Below, piece by piece: positions 1 through 8,917 of a stretch of DNA of 64,000 nucleotides. The DNA is taken from contig NZ_CP087106.1 in assembly GCF_028583545.1 (NCBI RefSeq), positions 4,646,501-4,710,500 of the forward strand, given 5' to 3'. Within the stretch, counting starts at the first letter, position 1. Each line of letters opens with the position of its first letter. The DNA is from Methylobacterium sp. NMS14P (GTDB lineage Bacteria > Pseudomonadota > Alphaproteobacteria > Rhizobiales > Beijerinckiaceae). Below the pieces are notes generated by a model. That model was not told the origin of the DNA, did not search any database, and was given only the letters and a program-made list of their open reading frames with translations. The translations under genes and the position numbers were made by a program.

Positions 1-159
1 CGGGACGATGTCCAGCGCCAGGGCCGTCGCGGTGATCGCCGTCGCGGTCATGGCGGTCGCGGTCATGGCGGCGCCCGACCGCAGCACCGCGCGCCGATTG
101 ACGGCGCGCCCGCCCCCGAAGGCCTGGAAATGGGGCGCCCAATCACACGCGACGCACAT
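1..159 (-). CDS. N-terminal part of a Tat-exported protein (partial, runs off the left edge)
   Basis: The frame is open from an ATG at 159 to the window edge (53 residues). It begins MCVACDW and carries a twin-arginine motif (NRRAVLRSGA, residues 21-30) followed by an Ala/Thr-rich hydrophobic run ending near ALALDIVP. This is the architecture of a Tat signal peptide, so the mature protein probably acts in the periplasm, perhaps with a cofactor. A clear GGGAGG lies 5 bases before the ATG and fixes the start. Amidohydrolase-like Tat proteins in this group can begin with a similar Cys-containing N-terminus, but the catalytic part is outside the window, so no enzyme class is assigned. Confidence 0.6.
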   Translation of the reverse strand, partial: MCVACDWAPHFQAFGGGRAVNRRAVLRSGAAMTATAMTATAITATALALDIVP

Positions 160-479
160 GAAAGCCTCCCGATTCCCGGCCAAGCTCTCGACGGGACCTG
201 ACCTCGTTCTTGTAAATGTTTAGCTAAGATTTATTAGCGTTTGACTAAGGTCCGTCCGCTTAGATTTCGGGGGATGATCGAGACGACCAGTTCAGATCGA
301 CAGGGCCGGTGGTCGGCCTGGCCAGAGATCCGCCCATGCCGAGCGCCATCGGGACTCTATCGGTCGGTCAGATTACGGTGGATAGTGGAGCCATCCGGCT
401 CACGACTGGACGAAGGCGGTTCCGGCAGGCGACGGGTACTGCCAGGTTGTTTCACGCGCGCTCGACGACGGGAGGCACA
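160..479. promoter_or_regulatory. 320-base intergenic region with TTAG/CTAA inverted repeats
   Basis: This gap separates two divergently transcribed genes. Bases about 205-250 are strikingly AT-rich for this genome and hold the 8-base palindrome TTAGCTAA (220-227), then TTAG-N7-CTAA (234-248). Two closely spaced copies of the same half-site in a divergent promoter region look like a repressor operator for the left-hand gene. No regulator gene that could bind it lies beside it in the window. The rest of the gap (250-470) shows nothing recognisable. Confidence 0.4.
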
Positions 480-752
480 ATGACCCGAACCCTCTTCCGC
501 TCCGCGGGCTTGGCCTTGCTGAGCCTGGCCGTGCCCGCCACGCTCGCGGCACAGGGCCTGGCGCCCGACCAGACCGGCACGGGCGGCGGCCCGGCCTCGA
601 CGATCACGGCGCCGAACACCAACAGCCTCGGCGTGACCAAGCCCCCCGGCACCTCGCTCGGCCCGGGCGAAGTGCCGCCGCGCGCCGTGCAGGAGCACGA
701 GCGCGCCCGGCTCAACAAGATCGAGCGCAGCATCTGCGACGGCTGCAACTGA
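480..752 (+). CDS. Small secreted protein of unknown function
   Basis: A 90-residue protein starting at an ATG preceded by GGGAGG. Residues 1-24 form a Sec signal peptide (hydrophobic run from about residue 9, cleavage after TLAAQ or nearby). The mature part is rich in Gly, Pro and Thr (TGTGGGPAST, PPGTSLGPGE) and ends with a basic/acidic stretch and the tail SICDGCN, which has two cysteines. Such low-complexity periplasmic proteins are common in Methylobacterium and have no assigned function. An in-frame upstream extension to 309 lacks a ribosome-binding site and is not accepted. Confidence 0.6.
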   Translation: MTRTLFRSAGLALLSLAVPATLAAQGLAPDQTGTGGGPASTITAPNTNSLGVTKPPGTSLGPGEVPPRAVQEHERARLNKIERSICDGCN

Positions 753-822
753 GCGGAGGCGGGGCTGCCCGATCCCCGGGCGCGCAGACCCGCGCGGCCT
801 CGCGACCGCGGCGGCCCCGGCC

Positions 823-2514
823 CTAGGCGGCCCGGACCTCGTCCAGGAAGCTGCGGACGGCCCGGCTGAGCCCGTCGGACCGCATCGCGAGGGTGCGCGC
901 GGCGCCGAGAACCTGCGTCGCGGCCGATCCCGTCTCGCCGGCCCCCTCGCGCACCGATCCGATATGGCCCGTGACCTGCCGGGTCCCGCGCGCGGCCTCC
1001 TGAACGTTCCGCGCGATCTCGCGCGTGGCCGCGCCCTGCTCCTCGATCGCCGAGGCGATGTGGGTGGCGATGCCGGACATGTCGTCGATCGTGCGGGTCA
1101 CCCCCTGGACAGCCTCCACCGCGCCGCGCGTGGCAGATTGAATCGCGCCGATACGGGCGGAGATCTCCTGGGTCGCCCGGGCCGTCTGCTCGGCCAGCGT
1201 CTTGACCTCCGCGGCCACCACCGCGAAGCCGCGCCCGGCCTCGCCGGCGCGCGCCGCCTCGATGGTGGCGTTGAGGGCGAGCAGGTTGGTCTGGCTCGCC
1301 ACGCCCGAGATCAGGCCGGCCGCCGCGCCGATCCGGTCGGCGCTGTCGGACAACTCCCGGATGATGCTGCCGGTCTCCTGCGCGCGCGCGATCGCCGAGG
1401 CGGCGATCTCCACCGAATGGGTCACCTGCCCGCTGATCTCCTGCACGGAGGCCGCCATCTCCTCGGTCGCGCTCGCGACCTGCTGGACGTTGCCGGACGT
1501 CTGCTCGGCGGCGACCGAGACGCTCGCCGCGAGGGTGTTGGTCTGCGCGGCGATCTCGGTCATCGAGGCGGCGGTCGCCTCCATCTCGGTCGCCGCGGCG
1601 GTCAGCTCGTCCGTGAGCGCCCCGGCCTCCCGCTCGAAACCGCGCGTGATGCGGTCGAGCAGCTCGGCGCGGCGCATCTTGGCGGCGTCGGCCTCGGCCT
1701 GCAGGGCGGCCAGCCGCCGTGCCTCGATCCCCGACTCCTTGAAGACCTGCACGGCGTCGGCGATCTGGCCGATCTCGTTCCGCTCGCCCTGGTGCGGGAT
1801 CGCGACCGCGAGGTCCCCGGCCGCGAGCCGCCGCATCGGTTCCAGCACGGCGCGGACACTGGCGGCGATGCTCCGCACGATCAGCGCTCCGAGCGCGATG
1901 GCGAGCGCGAGGGCCACGGCGCCGATCGCCAGCATGAGCCGCTTCGCGCCGGACGCGGTGGCCGCCCCCTGGGCGATCGCCGTCTCACCGCTGGCGTTGT
2001 TGAGCGCCACGATCTCCTCGAGCGCCTGGGACGCCGCCTTGATGTGGGGGCGGACGCCGACGAGGCTCTCGCGCAACGCCAGATCCTTGTGGCCCGTCCG
2101 CGAGTATTCCAGCACGGCGGGAATCGCCGCGAGGTAGCTCTTCCATTCCCGATCGAACACGTCGAAGAGCGCGCGCTCCTTCGGGCCGTCGATCAGCGGC
2201 GCGTAGTGGCGCATCGCGGCGGCCACGGCCTCCGTCTTCTTCGACAGGGCCGCCTCCTCGGCCCGCATGTGGGCGGCCTCGGGGTAGAGGATGTGGTTCA
2301 CGACGCTGACGCGCACATCGATCACGTTGCCGCGCAGCTCGCCGGCGTACCGCACGCTGGGCAGCGTGTTGTCGCCGAGGCGGCCCTGGTCCTCGGCGAG
2401 ATTGCCGACGGCGCGCAGGCCCACGCCGTCGACGAGAAGCAGACAAACGATGAGCAGACCGAGTGCGCCGACGAGCCGGTGCTTGATCGAGAGTTTCGCG
2501 AACCAAGCTTTCAT
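823..2514 (-). CDS. Methyl-accepting chemotaxis protein
   Basis: A 563-residue transmembrane chemoreceptor that would signal to the CheA/CheW kinase complex. The N-terminus begins [13 protein letters not shown], with TM1 at about residues 13-32. A four-helix-bundle periplasmic sensor follows ([12 protein letters not shown] and later helices), then TM2 near residues 190-212, a HAMP domain ([15 protein letters not shown]), and a C-terminal signalling hairpin with the conserved tip [20 protein letters not shown]. No C-terminal CheB/CheR-binding pentapeptide (xWxxF) is seen; it ends FLDEVRAA. The frame stays open 101 codons further upstream, but that part is not membrane-like and shows no family features, so the ATG at 2514 is chosen. 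The ligand is unknown. Confidence 0.9.
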   Translation of the reverse strand: MKAWFAKLSIKHRLVGALGLLIVCLLLVDGVGLRAVGNLAEDQGRLGDNTLPSVRYAGELRGNVIDVRVSVVNHILYPEAAHMRAEEAALSKKTEAVAAAMRHYAPLIDGPKERALFDVFDREWKSYLAAIPAVLEYSRTGHKDLALRESLVGVRPHIKAASQALEEIVALNNASGETAIAQGAATASGAKRLMLAIGAVALALAIALGALIVRSIAASVRAVLEPMRRLAAGDLAVAIPHQGERNEIGQIADAVQVFKESGIEARRLAALQAEADAAKMRRAELLDRITRGFEREAGALTDELTAAATEMEATAASMTEIAAQTNTLAASVSVAAEQTSGNVQQVASATEEMAASVQEISGQVTHSVEIAASAIARAQETGSIIRELSDSADRIGAAAGLISGVASQTNLLALNATIEAARAGEAGRGFAVVAAEVKTLAEQTARATQEISARIGAIQSATRGAVEAVQGVTRTIDDMSGIATHIASAIEEQGAATREIARNVQEAARGTRQVTGHIGSVREGAGETGSAATQVLGAARTLAMRSDGLSRAVRSFLDEVRAA

Positions 2515-2906
2515 AGTCCGAGCGCAGCTCCAGATCGAAGCCACTAACTTGGAAGCGCGACGATAATATTCCGTTACAGGATCTGCTTCCGATGCGCTCA
2601 CAAACAAAGCGCTCAAATCAATTTTCAGTTGAATTCTTCGTGTCCGGTGTCTCGTCTGCCCGCGCATCTCCACTGTTGCGCGAGACCTGACGCGTACGGT
2701 GCCATGAGCCGTCCCGGACTGGAGCGGCTCGGAGCGCTCCGCACCTCGTCCGGGCTCCGGCCCCGTCGCCGATGCGCCGACCGGGTCCGCGGCCCGAGAT
2801 CCGCCGTCGTCGGTCATGCCGGGCCGGGCAGATGCGTGACGTCCGGGTAGACGCGGCCGCGCGCACCGACGATCCTGTCCGGCGTCGGAAGCGAACCCCT
2901 GCAGCG
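2515..2906. promoter_or_regulatory. 392-base divergent intergenic region
   Basis: This region separates the chemoreceptor (minus) from the ABC exporter (plus). The part from about 2530 to 2650 is AT-rich (for example GATAATATTCCGTTACAG) and is the likely promoter region for the chemoreceptor. The remainder, up to 2906, is GC-rich with no clear repeat, operator or small gene. Confidence 0.35.
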
Positions 2907-4580
2907 ATGGCGCCGATTCTCCGCTCCCTCCTCCGCGCCTACTGGCACGAGGCGCGCTGGACGATCCTGCTGGTCCTCGCCGCCACCCTCGCGGGCGCCG
3001 TGGCGGCGGTGTCCGCCCCTTACCTCTTCTCCCGCGCCGTCGACGCGCTCGCGCGCGGGCCGGACACGGCGGCGGCCCTGCATCTGCTGCTGCTCTACGC
3101 GATCGTCTACGGGGTCGCGAGAGCGTGCGGTCAGGCCGCGCGCTTCATGGCCTTCCTGTCCGCCGAGCGCCTCAGCGTCATCGCCAACGCCGCATTCTTC
3201 GCCCGCCTGCTGCGCAAGACCCCGGCCTTCTTCCTGGACCACAACCCCGCGGAGGTCGGCAGCGCCCGACAGGAAGGCGCCCGGACCCTCAACGTCGTCA
3301 CGCAGCTGGGAATCGGCGGACTCCTGCCGGGCGCCGTGCAGATCGGCGTCGGGGCCGCACTTCTCGGCAGCCTTCTGAGCTGGGAGACGGCCGCGATCGT
3401 GCTCGTCTACGGGGCCGTCGTGATCGGCCTGGACTACCTCCGCATCGGTCGCGTGCGGCCCTTCCTGGACGCCGCCATGGAGCGCGGCCAGGAGAACGCG
3501 CGGCTCGTCGGCAACGCCATCACCCTCATCGACACGCTCCGCCAGACCCGCGGCGAGGCCTGGATCAGCGCGCGCTTCGCGGCCGGGGCCGCGGACGCGT
3601 ACGCGAACTGGCGCCGGTTCGCGCTGGCGAGCGGCGTGTTCAGCGGCGCCCTGGGGGCCGCGGCCGCGCTGCAGCTGGCCGTGACGTTCCTGATGCTCCT
3701 CCCGCGCTACGAGGCCGGGCAGCTGTCGGTCGGCGACATCGTGCTGTTCAACACGATGCTGATCCAGCTCAGCGAACCGTTCCACCTCGTCGGCATGGCG
3801 ATCAAGGAGACCGCGGAGGCCGCCGCCCGTTTCCGCCCGCTGGTCCGGATGTGGGCCGCGCCCGAGGAGGCCGAACCGTCCGATCCGCTCCCCTATCGGG
3901 GGGCCGAGGGGAGGATCGCGTTCGAGGCGGTCGGCTTCCGCTACCCGAACGGGCGCGGCGTCGCCGACTTGAGCTTCACCGCCCGGCGCGGCCGGCCCAC
4001 TTTCCTCGTCGGCGAGACCGGATCGGGCAAATCCACAGTCCTGAAGATGCTGCTCAAGGGGCTCGCCCCGACCGAGGGCCGGATTCTGGTCGACGGCGTC
4101 GACCTCGCCCGCGTGCGCAGCCACGACTGGTTCGCCCATGTCGGCGTCGTGCCGCAGGACGTGATGCTCCTCAACGACACCCTGGCGGTCAACATCGTGC
4201 TGGGGCGTCCCTCCGATCCCGCGCGCCTGCGGGCGGCCGCCGAGCGGGCGTCGATCCTGGCGCGCGTCGAGGCCATGCCGGAGGGTTTCGAGACGGTGGT
4301 GGGCGAGCGCGGCCTGAAGCTGTCGGGCGGGGAGCGGCAGAGGATCGCGATCGCCCGCGCCCTCTACGCGGACCCGAGCATCCTCATCCTGGACGAGGCC
4401 AGCTCGGCGCTGGACGCGGAGACGGAGCGCCAGATCATGGACGGCCTGCGTCGGCAGGCCGACCGGCTGACGATCGTGGCGGTCACGCACCGGATGGCCT
4501 CGGTCCGCGACGGCGATCAGGTTATCCGCCTGGCGTCGGACCGCGCGGCGGGCGCGCCGGTCCCGGAGGCCGCCCTCTGA
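2907..4580 (+). CDS. ABC exporter, fused permease and ATPase (Atm1/MsbA type)
   Basis: A 557-residue half-transporter with an N-terminal six-helix exporter membrane domain (about residues 15-300) and a C-terminal nucleotide-binding domain. Visible ATPase motifs are Walker [10 protein letters not shown] (about 369), signature LSGGERQRI (about 472), Walker [13 protein letters not shown] (about 492) and the H-loop in VAVTHRMAS. The domain order and [17 protein letters not shown] coupling region match homodimeric exporters of the Atm1/HMT1 branch of the B family. The substrate (lipid, peptide, thiol conjugate or metal complex) cannot be told from sequence. The start is the ATG at 2907; a 45-codon extension upstream is Arg-rich and implausible. 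It stands alone, convergent with the next gene. Confidence 0.85.
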   Translation: MAPILRSLLRAYWHEARWTILLVLAATLAGAVAAVSAPYLFSRAVDALARGPDTAAALHLLLLYAIVYGVARACGQAARFMAFLSAERLSVIANAAFFARLLRKTPAFFLDHNPAEVGSARQEGARTLNVVTQLGIGGLLPGAVQIGVGAALLGSLLSWETAAIVLVYGAVVIGLDYLRIGRVRPFLDAAMERGQENARLVGNAITLIDTLRQTRGEAWISARFAAGAADAYANWRRFALASGVFSGALGAAAALQLAVTFLMLLPRYEAGQLSVGDIVLFNTMLIQLSEPFHLVGMAIKETAEAAARFRPLVRMWAAPEEAEPSDPLPYRGAEGRIAFEAVGFRYPNGRGVADLSFTARRGRPTFLVGETGSGKSTVLKMLLKGLAPTEGRILVDGVDLARVRSHDWFAHVGVVPQDVMLLNDTLAVNIVLGRPSDPARLRAAAERASILARVEAMPEGFETVVGERGLKLSGGERQRIAIARALYADPSILILDEASSALDAETERQIMDGLRRQADRLTIVAVTHRMASVRDGDQVIRLASDRAAGAPVPEAAL

Positions 4581-4684
4581 CGCGCGGGCCCGCGGCGACG
4601 CCGCACCGTCGGCGAACCACGACATCTTGCGGATCCTCCGTCGCCGCGCCGGACGGCGCCATGGGGAACGCGGTCGATCGCGAA

Positions 4685-4699
4685 CCGCCGGGCCGGCGG
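4685..4699. terminator. Possible terminator hairpin between convergent genes
   Basis: CCGCCGG and CCGGCGG face each other around a single base, so the real loop would be larger. It lies between the ends of the ABC exporter and the MarR-GNAT gene. There is no T-run on either strand, so this is only a weak candidate. Confidence 0.25.
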
Positions 4700-4701
4700 C
4701 G

Positions 4702-5673
4702 TCACAGGGGATAGCGCATGGCCACGTTGCAGCGCGCGTAGCGCCGGCCGAACCGGTCCATGATCTCGGGGTCGTGCCGGAACCCGACCTTCTCGTACAG
4801 GTGCACGGCGGCTTCGCACTCGGTGTTGGTCAGCAGATAGAGCGTCTCGATCTCCATGGCAGCGGCCCGGGCCAGCACAGCCCGCAGCAGGTGCTCGCCG
4901 GCTTTGCGGCCCCGGGCCCGCGCGGACACGGCCATCTTGGTCAGCTCGTAGCAGCCCGTATCCGTCCGCATCAGCGCGCAGGTGCCGACGATTCCGAGAT
5001 CCTCCGCCTCCACGAAGAGGATCAGCCCGCCGCGGTCCAGGATCTGGCCGCGGGGATCGGACAGGATCCGGCGGTCGTTCTCCTCCAGCGCGAACATCGC
5101 CTCGATCCACTCGGCGTTGATGTCGCGGAAGCGGCCCGCCAGCGCGTCCGTGTAGTCCCGGATCGTCAGGCCCGTCGCGGCGCCGCCGGCCGCGGTGTCC
5201 TGGCGGATGCGGGCCGCGAACGGGACGGCGTCGAGCCTGCGCTCCAGCACGGCGATCTGATCCAGCAGGGAGCCCGACAGCCCGGCGCACAGGCCCGCGA
5301 CGGCCCTGTCGACGCGCGGCCAGAGCGCGCCCTTGGCGTGCGCCATCAGGGCCTCGCCCGCACCGCTGAGTGACAGGGCCTTCTGGCGAAGGTCCGCGCC
5401 CGACCGCGCCTCGTCGAGCAATCCGAGTTCGACGAGGCTGGCCGCCGTGCGCGTGGCCGCCGGCTGGCTGACACCGAGGGCGGCGGCGGCGGCGCCGATG
5501 GTCAGCGGACCGTAGCGGTCGATGGCGGCGAGGAGCGGGAACTGGGCCGGCTGGATGCCGAGCCCCTCGTCCTGGAGGATGCGGCCTGCGTCGGCCTGGA
5601 AGCGGTCGGCGAGGCGCTTGAGGCGGCTGCCCAGGAACAGCGGTCCGAGATCGTCGAGGATGTCTGCAGGCAT
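4702..5673 (-). CDS. MarR-family regulator fused to a GNAT acetyltransferase
   Basis: A 323-residue two-domain protein. The first about 145 residues are a MarR-type winged helix (recognition region near AAALGVSQPAATRTAASL, wing with DEARSGADLRQKALSL). The last about 150 are a GNAT acetyltransferase with the acetyl-CoA motif (KMAVSARARGRKAGEHLL) and the C-terminal strand VHLYEKVGFRHDPEI. This fusion is a known family in proteobacteria in which a small-molecule signal and acetylation may be linked; the acetyl acceptor is unknown. GGGAGG six bases before the ATG at 5673 fixes the start over two ATGs further upstream (5694, 5697). A palindrome at 5698-5709 sits just upstream and suggests autoregulation. 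Confidence 0.85.
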   Translation of the reverse strand: MPADILDDLGPLFLGSRLKRLADRFQADAGRILQDEGLGIQPAQFPLLAAIDRYGPLTIGAAAAALGVSQPAATRTAASLVELGLLDEARSGADLRQKALSLSGAGEALMAHAKGALWPRVDRAVAGLCAGLSGSLLDQIAVLERRLDAVPFAARIRQDTAAGGAATGLTIRDYTDALAGRFRDINAEWIEAMFALEENDRRILSDPRGQILDRGGLILFVEAEDLGIVGTCALMRTDTGCYELTKMAVSARARGRKAGEHLLRAVLARAAAMEIETLYLLTNTECEAAVHLYEKVGFRHDPEIMDRFGRRYARCNVAMRYPL

Positions 5674-5697
5674 GTCGTCCTCCCAGACTCGCATCAT

Positions 5698-5709
5698 ATA
5701 ACACGTTAT
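5698..5709. promoter_or_regulatory. Palindromic candidate operator ATAACACGTTAT
   Basis: A 12-base inverted repeat (ATAAC-AC-GTTAT) lies 25 bases upstream of the MarR-GNAT start codon, in an AT-rich patch of an otherwise GC-rich region. MarR proteins commonly bind short palindromes overlapping their own promoters, so autoregulation is the simplest reading; this is inferred from position and symmetry only. Confidence 0.4.
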
Positions 5710-5894
5710 GTTTCGTGCAAGCCTACGCGCCTCAGGAGCCAGCGCGGGCGTGGCCTCGGCCAGACGGTGGATCAGAGGTCACCGGCCATCACACCGCAGG
5801 ACCGGCCGCCGCCGATCGTAGATTGTGTCCCGTTGGCACTGGCCGAATGCGCAACGTAAGGTAAAATCGCCCACCCTCGGTCGTTGGTCCCGCC

Positions 5895-6830
5895 GTGAAC
5901 TTCGTACCCCGGTCTCTCTTCACCACGGACGCCCTTCCGGAACGCGACCGCTTCGCCGCATGGCGGGCGCTGTTCTCCGCCCACGACCTCGATGCCGATC
6001 CGCACGGCTTCACGGGCCGGATCGAGACGACGCTGATCGGCCCGATGGCCCTGCGCGTGATGAACGCCGCACCGCAGGGGCCCGCGCGGTCCCGGTCCCA
6101 GATCCGGCGCGACGGACAGGACGGCTTCGTCCTGCACCTGAGCCGGCACGCCTACAGCGTCGAGACCGAACGGGGTGTGGTGGAGGTTCCGGCGGGCGCG
6201 GTCAGCCTCAACGACCTGTCGCAGCCGTACCGCCGCAGCCGGGTGCCGGAGACGGACTCGCTGATCCTGGCGGTCTCGCGCGCCGCCATCGCCACCGTGC
6301 TGCCGGACGAGGACGCGATGCACGGGCTGATCCTGGCCGGCGGCGCGGGTTGCCTCCTCGCCGATCACATCCGGAGCCTGGCCGCGCACAGCGAAGCGAT
6401 CACCACGACCGACGCCGCCCATATCGCCCAGGCCACGCTCCACATGGTCGCGGCCTGCGCGCGCCCGAGCCTGGACGGGGCGGCCCGCGCGGCCGCACCG
6501 CTCGAGGCCGCCCGGCTCAGGGCCGCGAAGCGGCTCATCCGCGGCCAGCTCGACACGCCGCCCCGGATCGACGCCGTGGCGCGGGCGCTCGGCATGTCGC
6601 GCTCCCAGCTCTACCGCCTGTTCGAACCGGAAGGCGGAGTGGCGCGCTACCGCGCGCGGCAGCGCCTCGCGGCCGTGCGGGCCGCCCTCGACAATCCGCT
6701 GGAGCCGCGGTCGATCGGGGAGATCGGGGAGGCGTACGGCTTCGGGAGCAGCGCCCAGCTCAGTCGTGCGTTCCGGGAGACCTACGGCCTGACTCCGCGC
6801 GACTACCGGGCCTCCCGCAGCGGCGGCTGA
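5895..6830 (+). CDS. AraC-family transcriptional regulator
   Basis: A 311-residue regulator starting at GTG. The N-terminal about 190 residues resemble the AraC-binding-like sensor domain (PAGAVSLNDLSQPYRR), and the C-terminal about 100 hold two helix-turn-helix motifs. The first is IDAVARALGMSRSQLYRLF; the second is IGEIGEAYGFGSSAQLSRAF followed by the family end TPRDYR. It is divergent from the MarR-GNAT gene and convergent with the hydrolase operon. Its targets are unknown; nearby operons are candidates only by position. Confidence 0.88.
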   Translation: MNFVPRSLFTTDALPERDRFAAWRALFSAHDLDADPHGFTGRIETTLIGPMALRVMNAAPQGPARSRSQIRRDGQDGFVLHLSRHAYSVETERGVVEVPAGAVSLNDLSQPYRRSRVPETDSLILAVSRAAIATVLPDEDAMHGLILAGGAGCLLADHIRSLAAHSEAITTTDAAHIAQATLHMVAACARPSLDGAARAAAPLEAARLRAAKRLIRGQLDTPPRIDAVARALGMSRSQLYRLFEPEGGVARYRARQRLAAVRAALDNPLEPRSIGEIGEAYGFGSSAQLSRAFRETYGLTPRDYRASRSGG

Positions 6831-6858
6831 CGCGACCGGGACCGCCGCGGACGAACCG

Positions 6859-7818
6859 TCACGCGCCGCGCTCCGGATCGATGGCCGGCGGTTCTCCGGC
6901 CACCGACAGGGTCGCGCGCCGCGCGGTTCGCGCGATCGCGTCGGCGATGGGGCCGTGCAGCGACGGCGACAGGTCGTGTCCCATCCCCTGGATCGGCAGC
7001 CACGCCGCGCCGGGGATCGCGTCGGCGATGTCCTGCCCGCAGGCGAGCGGGAACAGGGGATCCTCCGTCCCGTGCACCACGAGGGTCGGCGCGCGGATCG
7101 CCGCCAATCGGGCGCGTCGGTCGCCCGCGAGGACCATCGCGGCGAGCTGCCGTCCGAAGCCGTCGGGGACGTAGCCGCGGCTCAGCTCCGCGTCGACGAG
7201 CGCCCGGTACGCCGCCTCGTCCAGAGGGTCGGACCGGCCGGCGAGCCGTCGGGCGACGGCGACGGCCTGCGCGACGAAGCCCGCCGCGTCCAGTGACGGG
7301 TCGGGGGCGGGCCGCATCATCAGGGCCATCGCGTCGGGCGCCGCCGCGGGCAGGTCCGGATTGCCCGTGCTCGACATGATCGCGGTGAGGGATCCCACAC
7401 GCGCGGGATGCTCGCTCGCCAGGATCTGGGCGATCATGCCGCCCATGGAGCGGCCGACGACATGGGCGCGGCGGACCGACAGGGCATCGAGCAGCCCGAC
7501 CGCATCCAGCGCCATGTCGGCCAGCGTGTAGGCGAGGTCCGGCCGCCGGCCTTCGGCCAGCGCCGCCGACAAGGTCGCGAAGTCCATGGCGCCGTGCGCG
7601 GTGAAGGCGGTCGAGCGCCCCGAGTCGCGGTTGTCGAACCGCACGACCCGGAAGCCGCGGTCCACCAGCGCCCGGCAGAAGGTCTCGGTCCAGCGGATCA
7701 TCTGCGTCCCGAGACCGGCGATCAGGAGGATCGTCTCGGCGGCCGCGTCGCCGAAGCTGTCATAGGCCAGGGTGATGCCGTTGGCCGACAGGCGGCCCGA
7801 CACGTCCGGCGCGCTCAT
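6859..7818 (-). CDS. Alpha/beta-fold hydrolase
   Basis: A 319-residue enzyme of the alpha/beta hydrolase fold. Oxyanion-hole region LLIAGLGTQM and nucleophile elbow VVGRSMGGM (Ser124) are visible. The acid lies in VVHGTEDPLFP and the base in QGMGHDLSP, so the catalytic triad appears intact. Family members hydrolyse esters, lactones, epoxides or C-C bonds; the substrate is not predictable here. The ATG at 7818 overlaps the stop of the GIY-YIG gene as ATGA, which supports this start over one ten codons upstream and implies translational coupling. Confidence 0.85.
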   Translation of the reverse strand: MSAPDVSGRLSANGITLAYDSFGDAAAETILLIAGLGTQMIRWTETFCRALVDRGFRVVRFDNRDSGRSTAFTAHGAMDFATLSAALAEGRRPDLAYTLADMALDAVGLLDALSVRRAHVVGRSMGGMIAQILASEHPARVGSLTAIMSSTGNPDLPAAAPDAMALMMRPAPDPSLDAAGFVAQAVAVARRLAGRSDPLDEAAYRALVDAELSRGYVPDGFGRQLAAMVLAGDRRARLAAIRAPTLVVHGTEDPLFPLACGQDIADAIPGAAWLPIQGMGHDLSPSLHGPIADAIARTARRATLSVAGEPPAIDPERGA

Positions 7819-8150
7819 ATCCGGGTGGCCCGGAGGCGTTCCGCCCATCGGGTCAGGTGCTCCCTCATCACCCGGTCCCTGACGTAGCCGCTCGCCTCCT
7901 CGTCCAGCCGCTCGACGATCTCGAACGCGAAGGCCTCCGCGCCGTGCCGGTTCCAGGCGTCCTGGAGCGCGCGGTGCGGGTTCGTGCCCAGGCGCAGGGT
8001 GAACCAGAGGCGGTTCCCGATGGTCGACAGGTCGGGGGCCCCGCCGACCCAGGTCTCGCCGGTGGCCGCGCAGCGGATCGCGTAGATACCGGCCTCGACC
8101 GTGCGCTCCTTGTAGGCGTTCACGGCCGCCTTCCGGGCTTCCTTCGGCAT
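7815..8150 (-). CDS. GIY-YIG nuclease-family protein
   Basis: A 111-residue single-domain protein. The signature appears as AGIYAIRC and, 11 residues on, WVGGAP, followed by the conserved helix with Arg/Asn (NRLWFTLRLGT, HRALQDAWNRHG) and the Glu-containing segment FEIVERLDEE. This is the standalone family found in many Rhizobiales, distinct from UvrC and homing nucleases; the biological role is not established. It begins at ATG 8150 and is translationally coupled to the hydrolase downstream. It diverges from a DUF2239 gene across a short region with a perfect palindrome, so the three genes may share one regulator. Confidence 0.75.
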   Translation of the reverse strand: MPKEARKAAVNAYKERTVEAGIYAIRCAATGETWVGGAPDLSTIGNRLWFTLRLGTNPHRALQDAWNRHGAEAFAFEIVERLDEEASGYVRDRVMREHLTRWAERLRATRI

Positions 8151-8206
8151 TGGACGTCCTCTCACTTCGGCAGCGATGCTATCGAAGGGGCCGGACGCAG
8201 GCAATA

Positions 8207-8218
8207 TTACCCGGGTAA
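8207..8218. promoter_or_regulatory. Perfect palindrome TTACCCGGGTAA between divergent genes
   Basis: A 12-base perfect palindrome in the 72-base gap between the GIY-YIG gene (minus) and the DUF2239 gene (plus). It ends only 4 bases before the DUF2239 ATG, leaving no space for a ribosome-binding site. It is therefore probably an operator overlapping a transcription start, with the plus-strand message leaderless or nearly so. The binding protein is unknown. Confidence 0.5.
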
Positions 8219-8222
8219 AATT

Positions 8223-8912
8223 ATGGACCAGGACAGCCCCGGCCGGGATTCGGACGGACCTGCCAAGTCGGATGAGGCACCGCCGACCTACACCGCCTTC
8301 GTGGGCCCGCGGCGGCTCGCCGGCGGCGCCCTGCGCGACGTGGCGCTCGCCGTGAAGGCATGGGCCGCGAAGGGCGGCGACCCCGCCCTGACCTTCGACG
8401 ATCGGTCCGGTGCCGTCGTCGACCTCGACCTGCGCGGCACCGAGGCGGACGTCGTCGCCCGGCTCGCCCGGCGTGAAACCGCGGACGCCGCCGCGAACGG
8501 TCGCGGGAGCCGGCCGGACCTCGAGGGCGCCGCGCGGGGCCGCGGTCGCCCCAAGCTGGGCGTGATCGCCCGCGAGGTGACGCTGCTCCCCCGTCAGTGG
8601 GAGTGGCTCGCGGCGCAGCCCGGTGGCGCCTCGCAGGCGCTGCGGCGGCTCGTCGACGACGCGCGGCGGACGGAAGGCGGGCAGGGCCGGGTGAAGGCTG
8701 CCCGTGAGGCCGCCTACCGCTTCCTCGCCGCCGTGGCGGGCGATCTGCCCGGCTTCGAGGAGGTGATCCGGGCGCTCTTCGCCGGCGACGGCGCGGGCTT
8801 CGCCGACCGCATGGCGGCGTGGCCCCCCGACGTCCGGAACCACGCGCTGAAGCTCGCGGCCCGGGCCGCCCCGTCGACGGGCCCGGATGCGCCGTCGCGC
8901 ACCCGGCGCTGA
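8223..8912 (+). CDS. DUF2239-family protein
   Basis: A 229-residue protein matching the DUF2239 pattern. It has an N-terminal YTAFVGPRRLAGGALRDVAL segment, a central VARLARRE-type stretch, a basic low-complexity linker ending RGRPKLGVIAREVTLLPRQW, and a helical C-terminus (EWLAAQPGGASQALRRLVD). The linker plus the REVTLLPRQWEWL block is characteristic of the family, whose function is unknown; the basic linker is compatible with nucleic-acid binding. The ATG at 8223 is chosen because no earlier start fits the gap, although no ribosome-binding site is possible ahead of it. Confidence 0.75.
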   Translation: MDQDSPGRDSDGPAKSDEAPPTYTAFVGPRRLAGGALRDVALAVKAWAAKGGDPALTFDDRSGAVVDLDLRGTEADVVARLARRETADAAANGRGSRPDLEGAARGRGRPKLGVIAREVTLLPRQWEWLAAQPGGASQALRRLVDDARRTEGGQGRVKAAREAAYRFLAAVAGDLPGFEEVIRALFAGDGAGFADRMAAWPPDVRNHALKLAARAAPSTGPDAPSRTRR

Positions 8913-8917
8913 CGCGC

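Noticed and set aside
964..2547. Long plus-strand open frame (527 codons) opposite the chemoreceptor
   Set aside because: It is the antisense shadow of a clear chemoreceptor in GC-rich DNA: Arg/Gly/Asp-rich with no motif or ribosome-binding site. The same holds for the other long frames opposite real genes.
2515..2817. 101-codon N-terminal extension of the chemoreceptor
   Set aside because: The extension is not membrane-like, runs through AT-rich promoter DNA, and is not seen in the family; the start at 2514 precedes TM1 directly.
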